This document shows positions 35,405-44,075 of a stretch of 44,110 nucleotides of DNA, piece by piece. A program made the translations under genes and the position numbers. Where the stretch lies: the NCBI RefSeq assembly GCF_001070715.1, contig NZ_JVRR01000123.1:1-44110 (forward strand), in the 5' to 3' direction. The notes under the pieces were generated by a model. That model was not told where the DNA came from. It ran no database searches and saw only the letters and a list, made by a program, of their open reading frames with translations. The first letter of the stretch is position 1, and each line of letters begins with the position of its first letter. Source of the stretch: Streptococcus pseudopneumoniae. GTDB lineage: Bacteria > Bacillota > Bacilli > Lactobacillales > Streptococcaceae.

Positions 35405-36110
35405 TCTTGCGCTTTGCAAAGTCTACAAAGTGAAATTTTTCTAATTTATGGCGACTTTCGGTAAACTGAAATTGGCGTCCATCTTGGAGATAGACTTTTG
35501 ATTTAATCGAAACGACATAAGGGTCTTTGCCAATATCCATGAGAATCTTGTCTCGGTCATTTGAGTGGTCAATGGTTATTTCCTTTTGGGCATAATCAAT
35601 AAGGAGTTTGAGGTCGTCCTCTATATAAGAATAGATGGACTGCTCAGCAATTTGGCGAGTGAGATTTGGGACCAGTTCCATATCTAGATAGTCCGTATCC
35701 AGAACGGATACCAGATCATCCACCACACGCTGGCGGACCACCTTCCAAACCATACGAAACTCTGGGAAGCCAGTTATTAGTGAGGATTTTTTATCAATAA
35801 TAATCTTGTCCAGACTGACCACGTTGGTTTTAGAGCGCAGTCTAAGTTCTTGGACTAGTTCTTGGTAACTAGTTAGGTTGGATACAGGGAAATTGACGGT
35901 TTCTTCTTTGACGACTTGAGAACCTTGCCCCCGTATCTTTTTGATCAATCCTTCCTCTTGGAGGAGAGACAGGGCCTTTCGGACGGTATCACGGCTTACC
36001 TGATACTGGTTCATAAGGTCGTGCTCGCTAGGAAGGAAATTTCCGACAGCGTAAGTCTCGTTTTGAATGGTTTCTTGGATTTGCTTAAATAGTTGTTGGT
36101 ATTTCTTCAT
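35400..36110 (-). CDS. treR: GntR-family trehalose operon repressor TreR
   Basis: This 236-aa protein has an N-terminal GntR winged helix (about 5-70, FLPSEHDLMNQYQVSRDTVRKALSLLQEEGLIKK) and a C-terminal UTRA effector domain (about 90-230), closely resembling streptococcal TreR, which represses the trehalose PTS and phosphotrehalase genes and responds to trehalose 6-phosphate. AGGAAG sits just before the ATG. In pneumococcus it is divergent from treP-treC; here the divergent side is a BOX repeat starting 11 nt from the start codon and then yneF, so its targets are missing locally. The reading frame is intact. Confidence 0.85.
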   Translation of the reverse strand: MKKYQQLFKQIQETIQNETYAVGNFLPSEHDLMNQYQVSRDTVRKALSLLQEEGLIKKIRGQGSQVVKEETVNFPVSNLTSYQELVQELRLRSKTNVVSLDKIIIDKKSSLITGFPEFRMVWKVVRQRVVDDLVSVLDTDYLDMELVPNLTRQIAEQSIYSYIEDDLKLLIDYAQKEITIDHSNDRDKILMDIGKDPYVVSIKSKVYLQDGRQFQFTESRHKLEKFHFVDFAKRKK

Positions 36111-36120
36111 GGTACTTCCT

Positions 36121-36235
36121 TATACTCTTCGAAAATCTCTTCAAACCACGTCAGCTCTATCTGCAACCTCAAAACAGTGTTTTGAGCAACCTGCGGCTAG
36201 CTTCCTAGTTTGCTCTTTGATTTTCAGTGAGTATA
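36121..36235 (+). repeat. BOX element upstream of treR
   Basis: It starts TATACTCTTCGAAAATCTCTTC and ends with GCTCTTTGATTTTCAGTGAGTAT, including CTCAAAACAGTGTTTTGAGC. The middle is shortened: after CCACGTCAGC it goes directly to TCTATCTGCAACC. It occupies the divergent promoter region of treR. Confidence 0.92.
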
Positions 36236-36244
36236 AACTCAGTA

Positions 36245-36280
36245 AGGAGCCCTCTTTTGCAGAAAATCAGGGTTCTTTTT
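36245..36280 (+). terminator. Orphan terminator between the treR-side BOX and yneF
   Basis: GAGCCCT (36247-36253) pairs with AGGGTTC (36269-36275), followed by T5. No plus-strand gene lies directly upstream, so it may be the surviving terminator of a deleted treP-treC operon. Confidence 0.65.
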
Positions 36281-36309
36281 GCTGTCTATTCCATTCTTGA
36301 AAGCGTAAA

Positions 36310-36344
36310 ACAAACTAGTCAGGGTGGCTAGTTTGTGGTATAAT
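36310..36344 (+). promoter_or_regulatory. yneF promoter overlapped by an inverted repeat
   Basis: TGG-TATAAT (36336-36344) is an extended -10 about 33 nt before the yneF ATG. A perfect 9-bp inverted repeat, ACAAACTAG (36310-36318) and CTAGTTTGT (36328-36336), ends within the extended -10 and covers the -35 position. Confidence 0.6.
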
Positions 36345-36377
36345 GAAAGGGACTCAAAAAGAAACAGGAGAAAAATG

Positions 36378-36626
36378 ATGGATTTACTATTAGCAATTGT
36401 ATTGATTGTGCTAGCTTTTCTAGGAGGAGCTCTTGGAGGAATGTACTTGGTTCGTAAGCAAATCGAAAAAGAATTCGCTGACAACCCACGTTTGAATGCT
36501 GAAGCAGTTCGTACTCTTTTGAGTGCAAATGGTCAAAAACCAAGCGAAGCTAAGGTACAACAAGTTTACCACCAAATCATCCGCCAACAAAAGGCAGCCC
36601 TTGCTAACAATAAAAAGAAAAAATAA
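36378..36626 (+). CDS. yneF: YneF family (UPF0154) small membrane protein
   Basis: This 82-aa protein has one N-terminal membrane segment ([23 protein letters not shown]) and a charged cytoplasmic tail containing the family motif [25 protein letters not shown] and a poly-lysine end. ATG 36378 is favoured, 7 nt after AGGAG (36366-36370); ATG 36375 is the alternative. UPF0154 is widespread in Firmicutes but has no assigned function. A weak hairpin (36635-36660) follows without a clear T tract. Confidence 0.9.
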
Positions 36627-36634
36627 ATAAGGAA

Positions 36635-36662
36635 AAGTCTGGGATGAAAGTTCCAGACTTCT
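36635..36662 (+). terminator. Weak hairpin after yneF
   Basis: AAGTCTGGGA (36635-36644) and TTCCAGACTT (36651-36660) pair fully with one G-U. Only a short pyrimidine run follows, so termination would be inefficient. The rest of the gap to murI (36663-36828) holds no gene that I can support. Confidence 0.5.
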
Positions 36663-36828
36663 CACTATGTTGGCTATGGTTTAGGGATGAGACTTTTTCC
36701 TTGCATTCTATTGATATTTGATTATGATTAAGAGAGATGGTTATTGATTAGGCTGTCATTATTCAGTTCATACGGAACGGTAATCATAATGAACTATCAA
36801 TCAGAAAAAAGACTAGAAAGAAGACTGT

Positions 36829-37623
36829 ATGGATAATCGACCAATTGGTTTTTTGGATTCGGGTGTCGGGGGCTTGACGGTTGTGCGCGAGCTCATGCGC
36901 CAGCTTCCCCATGAAGAAATCGTCTATATTGGAGATTCGGCGCGGGCGCCCTATGGTCCCCGTCCTGCTGAGCAAATTCGTGAATATACTTGGCAGTTGG
37001 TTAACTTTCTCTTGACCAAGGATGTCAAGATGATTGTCATTGCTTGTAATACTGCGACTGCCGTCGTCTGGGAAGAAATCAAGGCTCAACTAGATATTCC
37101 TGTCCTAGGTGTGATTTTGCCAGGAGCTTCGGCAGCCATCAAGTCCAGTCAAGGTGGGAAAATCGGAGTGATTGGAACGCCCATGACAGTCCAATCAGAC
37201 ATCTACCGTCAGAAAATCCATGATTTGGATCCGGACTTACAGGTGGAGAGTTTGGCCTGTCCCAAGTTTGCTCCTTTGGTGGAGTCGGGGGCACTGTCAA
37301 CCAGTGTCACCAAGAAAGTGGTCTATGAAACCCTGCGTCCCTTGGTTGGTAAGGTGGACAGTTTAATCTTAGGATGTACCCACTATCCACTCCTCAGACC
37401 TATTATTCAAAATGTCATGGGACCAAAGGTTCAGCTCATCGATAGTGGAGCAGAGTGCGTACGGGACATCTCAGTCTTACTCAATTATTTTGAAATCAAT
37501 CGTGGTCGCGATGCTGGACCACTCCATCACTGTTTTTACACAACAGCCAGCAGCCAAAGTTTTGCACAAATTGGTGAAGAATGGCTGGAAAAAGAGATTC
37601 ATGTGGAGCATGTAGAATTATGA
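36829..37623 (+). CDS. murI: Glutamate racemase
   Basis: MurI converts L-glutamate to D-glutamate for peptidoglycan stem peptides. The 264-aa protein has [13 protein letters not shown] near the N-terminus, the first catalytic cysteine in [12 protein letters not shown] (near 74) and the second in [12 protein letters not shown] (near 185). The ribosome binding site is weak (GAAAGAAG). Its stop overlaps the next start as ATGA, so the two genes are coupled. Confidence 0.95.
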   Translation: MDNRPIGFLDSGVGGLTVVRELMRQLPHEEIVYIGDSARAPYGPRPAEQIREYTWQLVNFLLTKDVKMIVIACNTATAVVWEEIKAQLDIPVLGVILPGASAAIKSSQGGKIGVIGTPMTVQSDIYRQKIHDLDPDLQVESLACPKFAPLVESGALSTSVTKKVVYETLRPLVGKVDSLILGCTHYPLLRPIIQNVMGPKVQLIDSGAECVRDISVLLNYFEINRGRDAGPLHHCFYTTASSQSFAQIGEEWLEKEIHVEHVEL

Positions 37624-38591
37624 CAAATAAAATTTATGAATATAAGGATGAACAGGACTGGTATGTCGGGTCCTATGGTATTTTTGGTGGCGTCCGGACG
37701 TTGACGGATGATGACTTGGATTTTCCTCTATTGGAGTTTGCCCAAAGATTTCGAGATGAGGATCGAGGTTTTCCTGTTTCTGTTACTGTTTTACGCTATG
37801 GTTCTCGCTACCGTTTATTGTCTTTTGTGGTAGATATCCTCAACCAAGAAATGGGACGAAATGTGGAAGTCATCCAACGTCAGGGGGCTTTACTCTTGGT
37901 TGAAAATGGGCAACTCCTGCATGTGGAATTGCCTAAAGAAGGGGTCAATGTTCATGATTTCTTTGAGACAAGCAAAGTTAGAGAAACCTTATTGATTGCG
38001 ACTCGAAACGAGGGCAAGACCAAGGAATTCCGAGCGATCTTTGACAAGCTAGGCTACGATGTGGAAAATCTCAATGACTATCCTGACCTACCGGAAGTAG
38101 CAGAAACAGGTATGACCTTTGAAGAAAATGCCCGCCTAAAGGCAGAAACTATTTCCAAATTAACGGGCAAGATGGTTCTGGCAGATGACTCAGGTCTCAA
38201 AGTCGATGTCCTTGGTGGCTTGCCAGGTGTCTGGTCAGCTCGTTTCGCAGGTGTGGGAGCTACTGACCGTGAAAACAATGCCAAACTCTTGCACGAATTG
38301 GCCATGGTCTTTGAACTCAAGGACCGCTCGGCTCAATTCCATACAACCCTAGTCGTGGCCAGTCCAAACAAGGAAAGCTTGGTTGTTGAAGCAGACTGGC
38401 CAGGCTACATTAACTTTGAACCTAAGGGTGAAAATGGATTTGGTTACGATCCTCTCTTCCTTGTAGGAGAGACAGGTAAGTCATCAGCGGAATTAACCCT
38501 TGAAGAAAAAAATAGTCAATCTCACCGTGCCTTAGCCGTTAAGAAACTTTTGGAGGTATTTCCATCATGGCAAAGCAAACCATCATTGTAA
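37620..38591 (+). CDS. rdgB: Non-canonical purine NTP pyrophosphatase with streptococcal N-terminal extension
   Basis: The C-terminal 195 residues are a RdgB/Ham1 (ITPase) domain that hydrolyses dITP and XTP to prevent mutagenic incorporation: [55 protein letters not shown] and [11 protein letters not shown]. It is preceded by about 125 residues ([20 protein letters not shown] onward) that I recognise only as an extension typical of streptococcal homologues. The total from ATG 37620 is 323 aa, against about 200 for a bare RdgB. It overlaps murI by 4 nt and yfcE-like gene by 25 nt. Confidence 0.92.
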   Translation: MTNKIYEYKDEQDWYVGSYGIFGGVRTLTDDDLDFPLLEFAQRFRDEDRGFPVSVTVLRYGSRYRLLSFVVDILNQEMGRNVEVIQRQGALLLVENGQLLHVELPKEGVNVHDFFETSKVRETLLIATRNEGKTKEFRAIFDKLGYDVENLNDYPDLPEVAETGMTFEENARLKAETISKLTGKMVLADDSGLKVDVLGGLPGVWSARFAGVGATDRENNAKLLHELAMVFELKDRSAQFHTTLVVASPNKESLVVEADWPGYINFEPKGENGFGYDPLFLVGETGKSSAELTLEEKNSQSHRALAVKKLLEVFPSWQSKPSL

Positions 38592-39088
38592 TGAGCGATT
38601 CCCATGGCGATAGCTTGATTGTGGAAGAAATCCGTGATCGCTATGTGGGCAAAGTTGACGCCGTTTTTCATAACGGCGATTCTGAACTGCGTCCTGATTC
38701 TCCCCTTTGGGAAGGCATCCGTGTTGTTAAAGGGAACATGGACTTTTACGCCGGCTACCCAGAACGGTTGGTGACTGAGCTTGGTTCGACCAAGATTATC
38801 CAAACTCATGGTCACTTGTTTGACATTAATTTCAATTTTCAAAAGTTGGACTACTGGGCTCAGGAAGAAAATGCTGATATCTGCCTTTATGGTCACTTGC
38901 ATGTGCCAAGTGCTTGGATGGAAGGCAAGACCCTCTTTCTAAATCCAGGTTCCATCAGTCAACCACGTGGGACCATCAGAGAATGTCTCTATGCTCGTGT
39001 GGAGATTGATGATAGTTATTTTAAAGTGGACTTTTTGACACGAGACCATGAGGTGTATCCAGGCTTGTCCAAGGAGTTTAGTCGATGA
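38567..39088 (+). CDS. YfcE/MJ0936-type metallophosphoesterase
   Basis: This 173-aa protein is a small calcineurin-like phosphodiesterase. Metal-binding motifs appear in order: [30 protein letters not shown] and [10 protein letters not shown]. The physiological substrate in streptococci is not established. It overlaps rdgB at its start and the CBS gene at its end, continuing the coupled cluster; GGAGG lies upstream of the ATG inside rdgB. Confidence 0.92.
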   Translation: MAKQTIIVMSDSHGDSLIVEEIRDRYVGKVDAVFHNGDSELRPDSPLWEGIRVVKGNMDFYAGYPERLVTELGSTKIIQTHGHLFDINFNFQKLDYWAQEENADICLYGHLHVPSAWMEGKTLFLNPGSISQPRGTIRECLYARVEIDDSYFKVDFLTRDHEVYPGLSKEFSR

Positions 39089-39546
39089 TTGCCAAGGAGT
39101 TTGAAACTTTCTTGTTGGGGCAGGAGGAAACTTTTTTGACCCCTGCTGAAAATCTAGCCGTGTTGATTGATACCCACAATGCGGATCATGCAACCCTCTT
39201 GCTTAGTCAGATGACCTATACCCGTGTTCCTGTTGTGACAGATGAAAAACACTTTGTTGGAACTATTGGGCTCAGAGATATTATGGCTTACCAGATGGAG
39301 CATGACTTGAGTCAAGAAATTATGGCAGATACGGATATCGTTCATATGACGAGAACAGATGTAGCGGTTGTTTCTCCTGATTTTACCATTACGGAGGTCT
39401 TGCACAAGCTGGTAGATGAGTCCTTCTTGCCGGTTGTGGATGCGTCTGGTATTTTCCAAGGGATTATCACGCGCAAGTCTATCCTCAAGGCAGTCAATGC
39501 CCTCTTGCATGACTTTAGTAAGGAATATGAGATTCGATGCAAATAA
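39085..39546 (+). CDS. cbpB: CBS-domain protein, CbpB/DarB (YkuL) family
   Basis: This 153-aa soluble protein consists of a tandem CBS pair (about 18-75 and 85-145; MTYTRVPVVTDEKHFVGTIGLRDIM and SFLPVVDASGIFQGIITRKSIL). The family includes DarB/CbpB, which binds cyclic di-AMP and links it to potassium and (p)ppGpp signalling in Firmicutes. Which ligand this one binds is inferred from the family. It overlaps both neighbours. Confidence 0.85.
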   Translation: MIAKEFETFLLGQEETFLTPAENLAVLIDTHNADHATLLLSQMTYTRVPVVTDEKHFVGTIGLRDIMAYQMEHDLSQEIMADTDIVHMTRTDVAVVSPDFTITEVLHKLVDESFLPVVDASGIFQGIITRKSILKAVNALLHDFSKEYEIRCK

Positions 39547-40277
39547 AAGACAGGATTTCAGACTTTTTAGAGGAAAAGCAGGGTCTGTCTGCCAATTCCA
39601 AGCAGTCCTATAGGTATGATTTGGAGCAATTTTTAGACATTGTAGGCGAGCGGATTTCTGAGACCAGTCTCAAGATTTACCAAGCCCAGCTAGTCAATCT
39701 AAAAATCAGCGCTCAGAAGCGAAAGACTTCGACCTGTAACCAATTTCTCTACTTTCTCTATCAAAAAGGAGAAGTGGATAGCTTTTACCGCTTGGAATTA
39801 GCTAAACAAGCTGAAAAGAAGACCGAAAAGCCAGAACTGTTAGACTTAGACTCTTTTTGGCAGGAAAGCGACTATCCAGAGGGCCGCTTACTGGCTCTCC
39901 TGATTTTGGAAATGGGGCTCTTGCCGAGTGAGATTTTAGCTCTCAAGGTTGAGGATATCAATCTGGATTTTCAGGTGCTGCGAATCAATAAGGCTTCCCA
40001 ACAGAGGATTGTCACCATTCCCACGACCTTGCTTTCAGAATTGGAACCCTTGATGGGGCAGACCTATCTCTTTGAAAGGGGAGGGAAAGCCTATTCCCGT
40101 CAGTGGGCCTTTCGTCAGTTAGAAGCTTTTGTCAAGGAGAAAGGTTTTCCAGCCTTATCAGCCCAAGCCTTGCGGGAACAGTTCATTCTACGACAAATTG
40201 AAAACAAGGTCGATTTGTACGAAATTGCAAAAAAATTAGGATTAAAAACAGTCCTGACCTTAGAAAAATATAGATAA
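39537..40277 (+). CDS. Tyrosine recombinase XerD-like protein (degenerate active site)
   Basis: This 246-aa protein has a SAM-like N-terminal domain (1-80) and a tyrosine-recombinase fold (about 100-246). The usual first catalytic Arg motif (GLRxSE) reads GLLPSE, the HxLR motif reads AQALRE, and the GH box reads LGL, although a C-terminal EKYR keeps the tyrosine. Streptococcal XerD-like proteins are known as a subfamily not acting at difSL. Position next to scpA, where true xerD is often found in Firmicutes, suggests a diverged chromosome-maintenance role. Confidence 0.9.
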   Translation: MQIKDRISDFLEEKQGLSANSKQSYRYDLEQFLDIVGERISETSLKIYQAQLVNLKISAQKRKTSTCNQFLYFLYQKGEVDSFYRLELAKQAEKKTEKPELLDLDSFWQESDYPEGRLLALLILEMGLLPSEILALKVEDINLDFQVLRINKASQQRIVTIPTTLLSELEPLMGQTYLFERGGKAYSRQWAFRQLEAFVKEKGFPALSAQALREQFILRQIENKVDLYEIAKKLGLKTVLTLEKYR

Positions 40278-41005
40278 TGGATATTAAATTAAAAGATTTT
40301 GAAGGGCCCCTGGACTTGCTTTTGCACCTGGTTTCTAAGTACCAGATGGATATCTACGATGTGCCCATTACGGAAGTTATCGAACAGTATCTAGCTTATG
40401 TCTCAACCCTGCAGGCTATGCGTCTGGAAGTGACGGGTGAGTACATGGTCATGGCCAGTCAGCTCATGCTGATCAAGAGCCGCAAGCTCTTGCCAAAGGT
40501 AGCGGAAGTGACAGATTTGGAGGATGACCTGGAGCAGGATCTTCTCTCCCAAATCGAAGAATACCGCAAGTTCAAGCTCTTGGGGGAGCACTTGGAAGCT
40601 AAGCACCAAGAACGGGCCCAGCACTATTCCAAAGCGCCGACAGAGTTGATTTACGAAGATGCGGAGCTTGTGCATGACAAGACGACCATTGACCTCTTTT
40701 TGGCTTTTTCAAATATCCTATCCAAGAAAAAAGAGGAGTTTGAACAGAATCATACGACTATCCTGCGGGATGAGTATAAGATTGAGGACATGATGGTTAT
40801 CGTGAAAGAGTCCTTGGCTGGACGAGACCAATTGTGCTTGCAGGATTTGTTTAAGGAAGCCCAGAATCTCCAAGAGGTCATTACCCTCTTTTTGGCAACC
40901 CTAGAGTTAATCAAAACTCAGGAACTAATCCTCGTGCAAGAGGAAAGTTTCGGAGATATTTATCTCATGGAAAAGAAGGAAGAAAGTCAAGTGGCCCAAA
41001 GCTAG
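40277..41005 (+). CDS. scpA: Segregation and condensation protein A
   Basis: ScpA is the kleisin subunit that, with ScpB, closes the SMC condensin ring for chromosome segregation. The 242-aa protein shows the N-terminal [18 protein letters not shown] motif, an acidic central stretch ([23 protein letters not shown]) and a C-terminal winged-helix part. It starts on the last base of the xerD-like stop codon and is followed 18 nt later by scpB. Confidence 0.95.
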   Translation: MDIKLKDFEGPLDLLLHLVSKYQMDIYDVPITEVIEQYLAYVSTLQAMRLEVTGEYMVMASQLMLIKSRKLLPKVAEVTDLEDDLEQDLLSQIEEYRKFKLLGEHLEAKHQERAQHYSKAPTELIYEDAELVHDKTTIDLFLAFSNILSKKKEEFEQNHTTILRDEYKIEDMMVIVKESLAGRDQLCLQDLFKEAQNLQEVITLFLATLELIKTQELILVQEESFGDIYLMEKKEESQVAQS

Positions 41006-41023
41006 ACTTGATAGAGAGGAAAG

Positions 41024-41593
41024 ATGAGTACTTTAGCAAAAATAGAAGCGCTCTTGTTTGTAGCGGGTGAAGATGGGATTAGAGTCCGCCAGTTAGCTGA
41101 ACTCCTCTCTCTGCCACCGACAGGCATCCAACAGAGTTTAGAAAAATTAGCCCAGAAGTATGAAAAGGACCCAGATTCCAGTTTGGCTCTGATTGAGACA
41201 GGGGGCGCTTATAGATTGGTGACCAAGCCTCAGTTTTCAGAGATTTTGAAGGAATACTCTAAGGCACCTATCAACCAGAGTTTATCTCGGGCTGCCCTTG
41301 AGACCTTGTCCATCATTGCCTACAAACAGCCCATCACACGGATAGAGATTGATGCCATCCGTGGGGTCAATTCGAGTGGGGCTTTGGCAAAGTTGCAGGC
41401 ATTTGATTTGATACGAGAAGACGGGAAAAAAGAAGTGTTGGGTCGTCCCAACCTCTATGTGACTACAGATTATTTCCTAGACTACATGGGGATAAACCAT
41501 TTAGAAGAATTACCAGTGATTGATGAGCTTGAGATTCAAGCCCAAGAAAGCCAATTATTTGGTGAAAGGATAGAAGAAGATGAGAATCAATAA
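41024..41593 (+). CDS. scpB: Segregation and condensation protein B
   Basis: ScpB dimers bind ScpA in the SMC complex. The 189-aa protein contains two winged-helix domains ([25 protein letters not shown] at the start; [21 protein letters not shown] and [19 protein letters not shown] in the second). AGAGAGGAAAG precedes the ATG. It overlaps rluB by 14 nt, the conserved scpA-scpB-rluB order. Confidence 0.95.
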   Translation: MSTLAKIEALLFVAGEDGIRVRQLAELLSLPPTGIQQSLEKLAQKYEKDPDSSLALIETGGAYRLVTKPQFSEILKEYSKAPINQSLSRAALETLSIIAYKQPITRIEIDAIRGVNSSGALAKLQAFDLIREDGKKEVLGRPNLYVTTDYFLDYMGINHLEELPVIDELEIQAQESQLFGERIEEDENQ

Positions 41594-42302
41594 GTATATT
41601 GCCCACGCAGGTGTGGCCAGTAGGAGAAAAGCAGAAGAGCTGATCAAGCAAGGTTTGGTGACGGTTAACGGCCAAGTGGTACGTGAACTAGCAACCACTA
41701 TCAAGTCAGGCGACAAGGTCGAAGTGGAAGGTCAACCTATCTACAACGAAGAAAAGGTCTATTATCTGCTTAACAAACCACGCGGTGTCATTTCCAGTGT
41801 GACAGATGACAAGGGGCGCAAGACTGTTGTCGACCTCTTGCCCAATGTCAAAGAGCGTATTTACCCAGTTGGTCGTTTGGACTGGGATACATCAGGAGTC
41901 TTGATTTTGACCAATGATGGGGATTTTACGGATGAAATGATTCACCCTCGTAATGAGATTGACAAGGTTTATGTTGCGCGTGTTAAAGGTGTGGCCAACA
42001 AGGACAATCTTCGTCCCTTGACCCGCGGTCTTGAGATTGATGGCAAGAAAACCAAGCCAGCTGTTTATGAAATTCTCAAAGTGGATCCAGTCAAAAACCG
42101 CTCTGTGGTGCAGTTGACCATCCATGAAGGACGTAACCACCAGGTTAAAAAGATGTTTGAAGCTGTTGGTCTCCAAGTAGATAAACTGTCTCGGACTCGT
42201 TTCGGACACCTAGACTTGACAGGACTCCGTCCAGGAGAATCCCGTCGTCTTAATAAAAAAGAAATCAGCCAACTACATACCATGGCTGTAACCAAGAAAT
42301 AA
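41580..42302 (+). CDS. rluB: Large-subunit pseudouridine synthase, RluB type
   Basis: RluB-type enzymes isomerise a uridine in 23S rRNA near the peptidyl-transferase centre. The 240-aa protein has an S4 RNA-binding domain ([20 protein letters not shown]) and the RsuA-family catalytic motif [18 protein letters not shown] with the essential aspartate. The signature [16 protein letters not shown] is also present. The start lies within scpB; the stop overlaps yidD by 1 nt. The exact modified uridine is inferred from the family. Confidence 0.93.
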   Translation: MRINKYIAHAGVASRRKAEELIKQGLVTVNGQVVRELATTIKSGDKVEVEGQPIYNEEKVYYLLNKPRGVISSVTDDKGRKTVVDLLPNVKERIYPVGRLDWDTSGVLILTNDGDFTDEMIHPRNEIDKVYVARVKGVANKDNLRPLTRGLEIDGKKTKPAVYEILKVDPVKNRSVVQLTIHEGRNHQVKKMFEAVGLQVDKLSRTRFGHLDLTGLRPGESRRLNKKEISQLHTMAVTKK

Positions 42303-42538
42303 TGAAACGAATTTTAATAGCGCCTGTGCGCTTTTACCAACGGTTTATCTCACCAGCCTTTCCTCCCTCTTGTCGCTTTGAGCCTACTTGTTCAAACTAT
42401 ATGATTGAGGCTATTGAAAAACATGGCTTCAAGGGTGTTTTGATGGGCTTGACACGGATTTTACGTTGCCATCCTTGGTCGAAACCAGGTAAGGACCCCG
42501 TCCCAGACCACTTTTCTTTAAAGAGAAATGCAAAATAA
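42302..42538 (+). CDS. yidD: Membrane protein insertion efficiency factor YidD
   Basis: YidD is a small protein associated with the inner face of the membrane that aids YidC-dependent insertion. The 78-aa sequence has the family motifs [29 protein letters not shown] and [15 protein letters not shown] with three conserved cysteines. It starts on the last base of the rluB stop codon. A BOX repeat begins directly after its own stop. Confidence 0.93.
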   Translation: MKRILIAPVRFYQRFISPAFPPSCRFEPTCSNYMIEAIEKHGFKGVLMGLTRILRCHPWSKPGKDPVPDHFSLKRNAK

Positions 42539-42690
42539 TACTCAATGAAAATCAAAGAACAAACTAGGAAACTAGCCGCAGGCTGCTCAAAACAGTGTTT
42601 TGAGGTTGTGGATAGAACTGACGAAGTCAGTAACCATACCTACGGCAAGGTGACGTTGACGTGGTTTGAAGAGATTTTCGAAGAGTATAA
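42539..42690 (-). repeat. BOX element after yidD
   Basis: In plus orientation it starts TACTCAATGAAAATCAAAG (boxC end), contains GCTCAAAACAGTGTTTTGAGG, and ends with the boxA core TACGGCAAGGTGACGTTGACG and GAAGAGATTTTCGAAGAGTAT. It starts on the base after the yidD stop codon. This is the most complete copy in the window. Confidence 0.95.
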
Positions 42691-42707
42691 ATTGGATTCT
42701 AATGTAT

Positions 42708-42763
42708 AAAACACAGATAGATGATACTTGGTCTTTATCAAGTGCCATCTATCTGTGTTTTTA
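42708..42763. terminator. Long bidirectional terminator between yidD and galE
   Basis: AAAACACAGATAGATG (42708-42723) pairs perfectly with CATCTATCTGTGTTTT (42746-42761), with an inner ACTTG/CAAGT stem, and has A-rich and T-rich flanks. It serves convergent yidD-side and galE transcripts. Confidence 0.93.
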
Positions 42764-42786
42764 TTTATTATTGATGTTTCTGCTAT

Positions 42787-43785
42787 TTATTCCAAAATGT
42801 TTTTGCCTTCTTTAACACGCCAACGATAATCTGATAAAATAATATCTTCGAGGGAGTAGCTAGCCTTCCAATCAAGATATTTTTTAGCTTTTGATGCGTC
42901 TGCTAGGACGCTGGCTGGGTCCCCAGCACGGCGAGCAACAATTTCGTGTGGTATTTTTTGATTCAGTAATTCTTCAGCAGTTTTAAAGATTTCTTTGACG
43001 GTATAGCCTTTTTCAGTTCCTAAGTTAAAGATTTGAGAAGAACTGTCTTCTTGAAAGAGGTAATTCATCCCTTTAACGTGAGCCTGTGCAAGGTCCAAGA
43101 CATGAATGTAATCCCGAATACATGAACCATCACGTGTATCGTAGTCATCTCCAAATATTTTTAGGCTATCATTTTGTCCCAATGCGGTCTTGTTGATATT
43201 TGGAATGATGTGAGTTGGATTTTTCACTCGCAGACCGTTTGAAGCATCCATTTCAGCCCCAGCTACATTAAAGTAACGGAAAATGACATATTTCCAGTCG
43301 TAGCGATTGGCCATCCAATAAATCATTCGTTCACCCATCAGTTTTGTCTCTGCATAAGGATTGACAGGGTCGAGCAGGGTATCTTCAGTTGCTGGCTTGT
43401 CAATACAGTTATTACCATAGAGGGAAGCAGTCGAAGAGAACATGATTTTTTGAATGCCAACTTCAGATAAGACTTTGAGAACTTGGTTCATACCAGCAAC
43501 ATTGGCAGTGAAGTATTTACTTGGATTTTCAATACTTTCGCTCACAACAATCTCACCCGCACAATGGAGAACAGCGTCAATCTTGTTTTCTTCCAAATAA
43601 GTTTTGAAGGCGCTAGCATCATAAACATTCAGTTCTTTAAAGCTAGCACGACTATCTACAGCCGCTCGATTTCCTGTAGAGAGATTATCTAGAACATGTA
43701 CCTGATAGCCAGCATTTAAAAGAGCTTTAACGGTATGGGAGCCAATGTAGCCAGCTCCACCTGTAACAAGAATTGTTTTGGTCAT
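42787..43785 (-). CDS. galE: UDP-glucose 4-epimerase
   Basis: GalE interconverts UDP-galactose and UDP-glucose, supplying galactose for glycans and completing the Leloir pathway. The 332-aa short-chain dehydrogenase-type protein has the NAD motif TGGAGYIGSHTV, the catalytic serine and nearby residues in MFSSTASLYGNN, and the YxxxK motif in PYAETK, plus CIRDYIHVLDLAQAH. No other gal gene is adjacent. Its promoter on the minus strand is clear and it ends at a strong terminator. Confidence 0.95.
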   Translation of the reverse strand: MTKTILVTGGAGYIGSHTVKALLNAGYQVHVLDNLSTGNRAAVDSRASFKELNVYDASAFKTYLEENKIDAVLHCAGEIVVSESIENPSKYFTANVAGMNQVLKVLSEVGIQKIMFSSTASLYGNNCIDKPATEDTLLDPVNPYAETKLMGERMIYWMANRYDWKYVIFRYFNVAGAEMDASNGLRVKNPTHIIPNINKTALGQNDSLKIFGDDYDTRDGSCIRDYIHVLDLAQAHVKGMNYLFQEDSSSQIFNLGTEKGYTVKEIFKTAEELLNQKIPHEIVARRAGDPASVLADASKAKKYLDWKASYSLEDIILSDYRWRVKEGKNILE

Positions 43786-43813
43786 GATTTTTTCCTTTTC
43801 CTAGTTTTGTACT

Positions 43814-43842
43814 ATTTTAAAGAAATAAGAAGGCAAAGTCAA
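43814..43842 (-). promoter_or_regulatory. galE promoter
   Basis: On the minus strand, TTGACT (plus 43837-43842) and TAAAAT (plus 43814-43819) are separated by exactly 17 nt. AGGAAAAGGA lies between the start site and the galE ATG. Confidence 0.8.
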
Positions 43843-44042
43843 CTATTTTCTGCAAATTTCATGAAAAACTGAACAAACATAGTGTTGAATTGTTTTTGTT
43901 TGAAAATTAATGGTTTGGTTGGTCTTGGAATAGTTCTTAGATTTCACCTCACATGCAGAGAATACGATTTTTTCTAAGACACAGCAAGACTAAGATACTA
44001 ATTTAGAAATCCACCTTTCCGCTATCCTTCTCCTATAAAAAG

Positions 44043-44051
44043 TGGTAAAAT
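44043..44051 (+). promoter_or_regulatory. Extended -10 promoter of pepA
   Basis: TGG-TAAAAT (44043-44051) precedes the pepA ATG by 24 nt, with AAGGAA as the ribosome binding site. The rest of 43843-44042 shows no gene. Confidence 0.55.
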
Positions 44052-44075
44052 GGATGAAAGAAAGAAGGAACTGAA

